From Clostridia bacterium (GTDB taxonomy: Bacteria; Bacillota; Clostridia; Christensenellales; Borkfalkiaceae): 8,923 nucleotides of DNA. Shown piece after piece: positions 1 to 5,231 of the stretch. The notes under the pieces were generated by a model. It ran no database searches and had not been told where the DNA came from. It was given only the letters and a program-made list of their open reading frames with translations. The stretch covers positions 1-8,923 of the forward strand of contig JAGCMG010000075.1 in the NCBI GenBank assembly GCA_017646555.1, given 5' to 3'. Within the stretch, counting starts at the first letter, position 1; each line of letters opens with the position of its first letter. The translations under genes were made by a program, and so were the position numbers.

Positions 1-9
1 ACTTGTTTT

Positions 10-52
10 TTACTAAAAAAGAAAATGAGCCATAGCGTTATGGCGCATTTTT
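10..52 (-). terminator. Rho-independent terminator of the araC/radical-SAM operon
   Basis: An inverted repeat has arms at 25-34 and 39-48 and a GCGT loop at 35-38. The core GCCATA/TATGGC is perfect, and the one internal mismatch is A28/G45. Read on the minus strand, the hairpin is followed by a run of T residues broken by one C (16-24 region), as expected of an intrinsic terminator about 45 nt beyond the radical SAM stop codon. On the plus strand it is also followed by T residues (48-52), so it could stop transcripts entering from the other side. Confidence 0.8.
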
Positions 53-92
53 ATATATTTTAACGATTTTACTTGATGATTAAAAGAAAATT

Positions 93-950
93 TTAATAAT
101 CCCACTTAGGAATATACGACGTATCAGCGCTTTTAGTTTCTTGATAAAACATATCAGAAAGTCCTAATGAAAAAGCGTATTCAAGCGCTGTTTGATATTC
201 GCGTTTGGTGATTTTTCTATTAAGTTCCGGTAAATCTTTAATATCGCCAAAAGGTGTGTATTGGCTCATTAACGATAACGACGCTTTTTCTTTAAAAGGT
301 GCAAACCACTCTAATATGCGTTTTGTGTCGTTAAGGTTTTGGGGTAAAATTAAATGCCTTACGATTACGCCTTGTTTAATTAGTTCACCGTCGTAAATTT
401 TCGGCTTAGAATTTATCATAAACTCTATGGCAGATGAGGCTTTTTCAAAATAATCGCTTTTACCCGTATAGCGCATAGAAACGGTTGGTGAAAAGTATTT
501 CATATCGGGTAAATAAACATCTACAAAAGGGTTAAGTTTAGAAAGCGTTTCAATTTTTTCGTAGCCGTGCGTGTTTACGACGATAGGAATTTTCGGTCTA
601 TAAATTTTTAGTGCGTCAATAATTTTATCGTAATAATGCGTAGGATTTACTAAATTTATGTTGTGAACGCCTAATTTTTCAAGTTCTAAAAATATGTCGG
701 CAAGTTCGTTTACGCTAATTTCTTTGCCCGTTAAGTTTCTTGAAACTTCATAATTTTGGCAAAATTTACATTTTAAGGAACACCCCGTAAAGAACACTGT
801 GCCAGACCCGTTAGTTCCTGAAACGGGTGGCTCTTCAAAAGGGTGAGGGTAATATTTTGCTATTTTTAAAGTGCTTAATGATAGACATGCCCCCATGCTT
901 TTAGTTCTATCAATTTTACAGTCGTTCGGGCATAAAATGCAGTTATTCAT
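93..950 (-). CDS. PflX-like radical SAM protein (pyruvate formate-lyase activating enzyme homologue)
   Basis: This is a predicted cytoplasmic radical SAM enzyme of about 285 residues, resembling the PflX group (COG1313). Counting from a GTG at 962, the radical SAM cluster motif CX3CX2C is C61-C65-C68 (CSLKCKFCQN), which binds the [4Fe-4S] cluster that cleaves S-adenosylmethionine. An N-terminal CX2CX3CX10C set (C8, C11, C15, C26) is also typical of this group and may hold a second metal centre. The substrate of PflX proteins is not established, and a glycyl-radical-enzyme partner is not present here. Two starts are possible: GTG at 962 and ATG at 950. I prefer the ATG because it lies just before the conserved Cys-rich start and forms an ATGAATAA overlap with the araC stop. 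A weak GTGAG lies upstream. Expression is probably coupled to the AraC regulator. The family call is secure; the reaction is unknown. Confidence 0.88.
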   Translation of the reverse strand: MNNCILCPNDCKIDRTKSMGACLSLSTLKIAKYYPHPFEEPPVSGTNGSGTVFFTGCSLKCKFCQNYEVSRNLTGKEISVNELADIFLELEKLGVHNINLVNPTHYYDKIIDALKIYRPKIPIVVNTHGYEKIETLSKLNPFVDVYLPDMKYFSPTVSMRYTGKSDYFEKASSAIEFMINSKPKIYDGELIKQGVIVRHLILPQNLNDTKRILEWFAPFKEKASLSLMSQYTPFGDIKDLPELNRKITKREYQTALEYAFSLGLSDMFYQETKSADTSYIPKWDY

Positions 951-1758
951 AATCGTTCTCACTTTTTCTATAAGCGTTAGGTGAAAGCCCAGTAAAGCGC
1001 TTAAATATTTCGCTAAATCGTTCTATCGAATTAAACCCTACGGAAAAGGCTATTTCGGTAACTGATAAAGTAGTGTTTTTAAGGTAGTGTTTTGCGTTTT
1101 TAACACGCGTTTTTAATAGGTAATTATACGGTGATTCGCCTGTCTTTTTTGTGAAAGTCGTGGTAAAATATGAACGCGAAATTTTCAAAATATCTGCTAA
1201 AATACTCGCGTTAAAATCACGGAAATAATTACTTTCTATATAATTTATAGCAAGTTTAATAAAGTCTTCTTGTTTTTCTTTTTGCTCGTCTTTAATTCCA
1301 TCTAAAACGGTGAATAATAGTTTTAATAGACCAATTTCATCATTAACGGTGTTGTCAATTGCGTCCATAAGTCCTAAAAGTGCTGACTTTTTTGATTTAC
1401 AAAAAGACTTTGTCGTGGTACTATTTAGTAGATTTTCAGCGTTTTCACCAAAAAAGGAAATCCAGTAGTATTCCCACGGATTTTCATTGCTTGACGAATA
1501 AACCGTAATTTCATCAGGACGAATAATAAAAGCGTCGCCCTCGGATAAAAAAGTTTTAACGCCGTTTTTTTCAAAAACACCCTCGCCTTTTTTAATTAAG
1601 TGGATTAAAAAGTAAGGTCTTATAGCAGGCCCAAATATATGATTTTTTGGTGTTTTATGATGTCCGTAATTATGAATTTTTACAAGTTTACCGCCTTGTT
1701 CGTATGAAACGAAATTACTGGTTAAACCTTTTTCTTTATGAGTTACTATAGATACCAT
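943..1758 (-). CDS. AraC-family transcriptional regulator, probably of melA
   Basis: This 271-residue protein has the usual two-part AraC layout. Residues about 20-110 form a cupin-like sugar-sensing domain (GEGVFEKNG then EGDAFIIRPDE). Residues about 165-267 form the DNA-binding domain with two helix-turn-helix units: the first near 183-203 (ASILADILKISRSYF) and the second in the family signature near 231-265 (SVTEIAFSVGFNSIERFS, then FKRFTGLSPNAYR). It is divergent from a MelA-type alpha-galactosidase, the same logic as MelR beside melA in enterobacteria, so control of melA in response to an alpha-galactoside is the natural inference. The ligand cannot be read from sequence. The ATG at 1758 has no Shine-Dalgarno sequence, and the predicted transcription start falls on it, so the mRNA may be leaderless. 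The 3' end overlaps the radical SAM gene. Confidence 0.93.
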   Translation of the reverse strand: MVSIVTHKEKGLTSNFVSYEQGGKLVKIHNYGHHKTPKNHIFGPAIRPYFLIHLIKKGEGVFEKNGVKTFLSEGDAFIIRPDEITVYSSSNENPWEYYWISFFGENAENLLNSTTTKSFCKSKKSALLGLMDAIDNTVNDEIGLLKLLFTVLDGIKDEQKEKQEDFIKLAINYIESNYFRDFNASILADILKISRSYFTTTFTKKTGESPYNYLLKTRVKNAKHYLKNTTLSVTEIAFSVGFNSIERFSEIFKRFTGLSPNAYRKSENDYE

Positions 1759-1764
1759 AATTTA

Positions 1765-1793
1765 AATATAACATTATGCTTATAAGTTGTCAA
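1765..1793 (-). promoter_or_regulatory. Predicted sigma-A promoter of the araC operon
   Basis: On the minus strand, TTGACA (1788-1793, six of six) is followed by a 17-bp spacer and TATATT (1765-1770, five of six). The usual 7-nt distance from the -10 places the transcription start at about 1758, the A of the araC start codon. No other good promoter was seen further upstream in the intergenic region for this direction. Confidence 0.72.
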
Positions 1794-1804
1794 AGATTTA
1801 TAAG
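1780..1804. repeat. Direct repeat TTATAAG x2, candidate AraC-protein site
   Basis: TTATAAG occurs at 1780-1786 and again at 1798-1804, an 18-bp period. The two copies bracket the -35 hexamer of the araC promoter. AraC-family proteins usually bind direct repeats about two helical turns apart, so this could be an autoregulatory site. The repeat is short and in AT-rich DNA, so chance is a real alternative. Confidence 0.35.
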
Positions 1805-1811
1805 AAAAAAC

Positions 1812-1826
1812 AGTAAAATTTTTACT
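1812..1826. repeat. 15-bp perfect palindrome in the araC-melA intergenic region
   Basis: AGTAAAA and TTTTACT form 7-bp arms around one central T. The site sits about 55-60 bp upstream of the predicted araC start and about 85 bp upstream of the predicted melA start, a reasonable place for a shared operator. No protein can be assigned to it. It is too AT-rich to act as a terminator, and no gene ends near it. Confidence 0.4.
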
Positions 1827-1868
1827 TAAAAAAAGAACAAATCATTAAAAATATAAAACAAAATGCAA

Positions 1869-1897
1869 TTGTAAAAGCAAAAGAGTGCTGATATAAT
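1869..1897 (+). promoter_or_regulatory. Predicted melA promoter with extended -10
   Basis: TATAAT at 1892-1897 is a perfect -10 and is preceded by TG one base upstream (1889-1890), forming an extended -10. The best -35 at a 17-bp spacing is TTGTAA (1869-1874, four of six). A weak -35 with a strong extended -10 fits a promoter helped by an activator such as the divergent AraC protein. Predicted start is about 1904, giving a leader of about 23 nt with AAAGGAG at 1914-1920. Confidence 0.75.
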
Positions 1898-1902
1898 GAT
1901 AG

Positions 1903-1914
1903 TGACAAAAGTCA
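1903..1914. repeat. Small palindrome TGAC-AAAA-GTCA at the melA transcription start
   Basis: A perfect inverted repeat with 4-bp arms and an AAAA centre lies exactly where melA transcription should begin, between the -10 and the ribosome binding site. It resembles the inner part of the palindromes by tetR (TTGACWAAAAAGTCAA) but with half-sites 2 bp closer together, so it is probably not the same protein's site. It may be an operator for another regulator or chance. Confidence 0.3.
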
Positions 1915-1926
1915 AAGGAGAATTAT

Positions 1927-3228
1927 ATGAAAATAGTAATGCTTGGGGCTGGCAGTTCAGTCTTTGCAAAAAACGTTTTAGGCGACACGCTTTTATCGGA
2001 GAATATGGACAACTATGAAATTGCCCTTTTAGATATTGACGCAACGCGTCTTGAAGAATCTTACGTTGTTATAAAAGCGCTTCGTGATAAGTATAGACCG
2101 AACGTAAAGATAAGCAAATATTTAGCAAACGACGCAAAAACTGCGTTTTCTGGTGCAAACTACGTAATTAACGCTATTCAAGTCGGTGGGTATGAACCTT
2201 GTACCGTTACCGATTTTGAAGTTCCTAAAAAATACGGTTTAAGACAAACTATTGCCGATACTTTAGGTATAGGTGGTATTTTTAGGGGGCTTAGAACGAT
2301 TTACGTTCTTGAAAAATACGCTCGCATTATGGAAGAAGTTTGTCCTAACGCATACTTTTTAAATTACACTAACCCTATGAGTATTTTAACTATGTTTATG
2401 TCAAAGCATACCAAAGTTAAAACGGTAGGGCTTTGCCACTCTTGTCAAGTTGTGGTATCAGCAATCAACAAGGACTTAAAGTTAGCAGAACTTGAAAACG
2501 CTACCTTTAAACTTGCCGGTATTAACCATATGTGCTGGCTTTTAGAACTCAAAGATAAAAACGGTAAAGACCTTTATCCGTTGTTTAAGAAAACTTTCAA
2601 CGAAGTTAAACCTAACTGGGATTTAGTTCGTCTTGAAATGATGAATAGGTTTGGTTATTATAATACGGAAAGTAGCGAACATACTTCGGAATACCATCCG
2701 TACTTTATCAAAAAAGACCACCCAGAACTTATTGAACGCTTTAATATTCCACTTGACGAATATCCACGTCGTTGCATAGACCAAATTAAAAAGTGGAAAG
2801 AGCAAAAGGAAAAAATGCTTAACCCTGAAAACGTTGAGCATACCAGAAGCCGTGAATATTGTTCGCATATAATCGAAGCGATTGAAACGGGCGTTCCTTA
2901 CAAAATTCACGCTAACGTAATGAATAACGGGCTTATCACAAACTTGCCGTCAACTGCTTGCGTTGAAGTTCCTATTTTGGTTGACGAAAACGGTTTTAGT
3001 CCGTGCTTTGTAGGTGAACTTCCTATTGCGCTTGCATCACTTAATATGCAACATATCGCCGTTCACGAACTCACCGTAAAAGGCGCTGTTGAAAGAAAAA
3101 AAGAATACGTTTATCAAGCTGCGTATTTAGACCCACACACGCGTGACCAACTCACTTTAGACGAAATTAAATCGCTTTGCGACGACTTGTTTGAAGCGCA
3201 TAAAGACTGGTTACCAACTTACGAATAA
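1927..3228 (+). CDS. melA: Alpha-galactosidase, glycoside hydrolase family 4 (MelA type)
   Basis: This 433-residue cytoplasmic enzyme is close in length and sequence to E. coli MelA. GH4 enzymes cleave glycosides by an oxidation-elimination route that needs NAD and a divalent metal, usually Mn. Visible landmarks are the N-terminal nucleotide-binding loop GAGSS (residues 7-11), the acidic end of the second strand (LLDID, 34-38), VGGYEPCTVTDFEVPKKYGL (86-105), NYTNP (146-150), the metal-ligand region GLCHSC with C170, GINH with H201, and TESSEH (247-252). The CHS motif separates galactosidase-type GH4 members from 6-phospho-glucosidases, which carry CDMP or CNVP, so free alpha-galactosides such as melibiose are the likely substrates. 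The fourth motif residue is Cys where MelA proteins usually have Val. The start has a good AAAGGAG six bases upstream. No sugar transporter lies in the window, and the gene is monocistronic, ended by the hairpin at 3244-3275. Confidence 0.94.
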   Translation: MKIVMLGAGSSVFAKNVLGDTLLSENMDNYEIALLDIDATRLEESYVVIKALRDKYRPNVKISKYLANDAKTAFSGANYVINAIQVGGYEPCTVTDFEVPKKYGLRQTIADTLGIGGIFRGLRTIYVLEKYARIMEEVCPNAYFLNYTNPMSILTMFMSKHTKVKTVGLCHSCQVVVSAINKDLKLAELENATFKLAGINHMCWLLELKDKNGKDLYPLFKKTFNEVKPNWDLVRLEMMNRFGYYNTESSEHTSEYHPYFIKKDHPELIERFNIPLDEYPRRCIDQIKKWKEQKEKMLNPENVEHTRSREYCSHIIEAIETGVPYKIHANVMNNGLITNLPSTACVEVPILVDENGFSPCFVGELPIALASLNMQHIAVHELTVKGAVERKKEYVYQAAYLDPHTRDQLTLDEIKSLCDDLFEAHKDWLPTYE

Positions 3229-3243
3229 GAATAAATTTACATT

Positions 3244-3275
3244 AAAAAGAGCAAGGAAAAATCCTTGCTCTTTTT
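3244..3275. terminator. Bidirectional Rho-independent terminator between melA and the ABC operon
   Basis: A perfect 14-bp stem has arms at 3244-3257 and 3262-3275 with an AAAA loop. The GC-bearing core is GAGCAAGGA/TCCTTGCTC, with five A before and five T after. It lies 15 nt past the melA stop and 53 nt past the ABC gene stop on the other strand. The flanking A and T tracts give a U-tract in both directions, so it should end both convergent transcripts. Confidence 0.93.
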
Positions 3276-3328
3276 CGTGGTTGGTTAAATTTTACCTATA
3301 ACGGTATCGCGAAATACAACCAAAATAG

Positions 3329-5230
3329 TTATTCAAGTTCGAAAGCACCCGTATAAAGTTGATAGTATTTACCTTTTTTAGCGATAAGTTCGTCGTGCGA
3401 ACCACGTTCGATAATTTCGCCTTTATCTAAAACCATAATTACGTCTGAATTCATAACGGTAGATAACCTATGCGCTATAACGAACACCGTTCTTCCGTTC
3501 ATAAGCATATCCGTGCCTTTTTGAACTAAAAGTTCCGTACGCGTGTCGATTGATGAAGTCGCCTCGTCAAGTATCATAACGGGGGCATTTTTAACGGCTG
3601 CGCGTGATATTGATAAAAGTTGGCGTTGACCTTGCGAAAGGTTTGCCCCGTCGCCAGTTAAAAGGGTGTCGTAGCCTTCGGGTAACCTCGTTATAAAATC
3701 GTGTGCGTTTGCAAGTTTTGCAGCCTCGATACATTCTTCGTCAGTTGCGTCAAGTCTACCGTAACGAATATTTTCCATAACCGTACCAGTAAAAAGGTTT
3801 GTGTCTTGTAAAACTATACCAAGCGAACGGCGTAGGTCGGCTTTTTTAATTTTGTTAATATTTATTCCGTCGTAACGGATTTTTCCGTCGGCAATATCGT
3901 AGAACCTATTGATAAGGTTAGTTACCGTCGTTTTACCAGCGCCGGTTGCGCCTACGAAAGCGACCCTTTGACCTGCTTTTGCATAAAGAGAAACGTTTTT
4001 AAGAACGATTTTTTCTTTATTATAGCCAAAATCGACTTCTTCCATAACGATATCGCCTTTAAGTAGAGTATAGGTGATAGTGCCGTCCTTTTTATGTGGA
4101 TGTTTCCACGCCCAAATACCGGTTTTTTCTTGGCTTTCGGTTAAGTTGCCGAATTCGTCGTATTTTGCGTTAACTAAGGTAACGTAGCCTTCGTCCGTTT
4201 CGCTTTCTTCGTCAAGCAAGGTGAAAATTCTATTAGCGCCTGCAAGCCCCATAAAGATTGAGTTTATTTGGTTTGCGATATTTGAAATGTTGTGCGTAAA
4301 CTGTTTGGACATAGGTAAAAAAGCGATAATAATCGGTAAGCCTAATTTTTCGCCACTTAACGATAAATTAGGAACTGAACTTATGGCTAGCACCGTACCG
4401 ATAACTGCAAGTAAAACGTATAATAAGTGTCCTAAGTTATTCATAACGGGGCCCATTATGTTTGCAAAGACGTGGGCTTTGGTTGAGTCTGAACAAAGTT
4501 GATTATTTAGCGCGTCGAATTCTTCTTTACATTTTTCTTCGCGGGTGAAAACTTTTACGACTTTTTGACCGTGCATAGTTTCTTCAATGTACCCTTCGGT
4601 TTTACCTAAAGATTGTTGTTGGGATTTAAAGAACTTTGCCGAGTTTTTGCCGATTTTTTTGGTAAGGAAGAACATTAAAAACACGTTTAATATTACGATT
4701 AATGTAAGCCACACGCTGTAATAAAGCATAATAAATAGCATTACGGTAATGGTTAAAACGGTGGTAAAAATTTGTGGAATACTTTGAGAGATGAGTTGGC
4801 GCAAGGCGTCGGTATCGTTGGTGTAAATACTCATAATATCGCCGTGCGTATGCGTGTCGAAATATTTTATCGGCAAAGTTTGCATTTTATCAAATAACTT
4901 TACTCTAATATCGCGTAAAAGGGTTTGAACGACCGTCGCGCCCAGCCGTGCTTGGAAAAAGTTCGCTATAACGGCAACGATATAAACGCATATCATAATT
5001 ATTATAACGCGTATAAAAGATTGCCAGTCGTTATTTTCGATAGAAGAGGCGATATTTTTTAGAAAAGTTGAAGAAATTGACGAGCCTATTGCACTTAAAA
5101 TTATACAAACGACGATAGCCGTTATATAGAATTTATAAGATGTGAGCAACATTTTAAGTAGTCTTTTAAGAGTGCCTTTTTTAGCCGTGTTTTTAACAAA
5201 TGGCATATTTCTTCTCATAGGTCCTGCCAT
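3329..5230 (-). CDS. ABC exporter half-transporter, catalytically complete subunit
   Basis: This 633-residue protein fuses a six-helix exporter membrane domain (about 30-325) to an ATPase domain (about 392-630). Motifs are intact except the signature: Walker A GATGAGKTT (G427-T435), Q-loop Q475, signature LSQGQ (531-535), Walker B MILDE with D555 and catalytic E556, D-loop SSID, and switch His H587. With the partner encoded just upstream it should form a heterodimeric exporter like TM287/288, BmrCD or LmrCD. Here it supplies the Walker motifs of the working site, while its odd LSQGQ signature faces the partner's defective site. A region of about 50 residues (342-391, with WAWKHPHKKDG) separates membrane and ATPase domains, where the partner has only about a dozen. 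The start at 5230 lies one base past the upstream stop and has AAGGGGGTG before it. The substrate is unknown; a TetR-linked pair suggests drugs or other toxic compounds. It is last in the operon. Confidence 0.94.
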   Translation of the reverse strand: MAGPMRRNMPFVKNTAKKGTLKRLLKMLLTSYKFYITAIVVCIILSAIGSSISSTFLKNIASSIENNDWQSFIRVIIIMICVYIVAVIANFFQARLGATVVQTLLRDIRVKLFDKMQTLPIKYFDTHTHGDIMSIYTNDTDALRQLISQSIPQIFTTVLTITVMLFIMLYYSVWLTLIVILNVFLMFFLTKKIGKNSAKFFKSQQQSLGKTEGYIEETMHGQKVVKVFTREEKCKEEFDALNNQLCSDSTKAHVFANIMGPVMNNLGHLLYVLLAVIGTVLAISSVPNLSLSGEKLGLPIIIAFLPMSKQFTHNISNIANQINSIFMGLAGANRIFTLLDEESETDEGYVTLVNAKYDEFGNLTESQEKTGIWAWKHPHKKDGTITYTLLKGDIVMEEVDFGYNKEKIVLKNVSLYAKAGQRVAFVGATGAGKTTVTNLINRFYDIADGKIRYDGININKIKKADLRRSLGIVLQDTNLFTGTVMENIRYGRLDATDEECIEAAKLANAHDFITRLPEGYDTLLTGDGANLSQGQRQLLSISRAAVKNAPVMILDEATSSIDTRTELLVQKGTDMLMNGRTVFVIAHRLSTVMNSDVIMVLDKGEIIERGSHDELIAKKGKYYQLYTGAFELE

Positions 5231-5231
5231 A

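Noticed and set aside
1837..1870. ACAAA repeated at 21-bp spacing upstream of the melA -35 as an AraC activator site
   Set aside because: Only five AT-rich bases match, and the flanking bases diverge, so chance explains it.
1826..2044. 72-codon minus-strand frame crossing the melA start
   Set aside because: It runs antisense through the melA promoter and first codons, has low-complexity Phe/Tyr/Leu-rich translation and no ribosome binding site.
2623..2910. 95-codon minus-strand frame inside melA
   Set aside because: It is antisense to a well-conserved part of the GH4 enzyme; its translation has no family features.
3278..3322. TGGTTG/CAACCA inverted repeat enclosing a TACC/GGTA mini-hairpin
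   Set aside because: The arms are short with a long loop and no T-tract; the strong terminator at 3244-3275 already explains termination here.
4221..4502. 93-codon plus-strand frame inside the ABC gene
   Set aside because: It is antisense to the transmembrane part of the exporter, and the hydrophobic look reflects the complementary codons.
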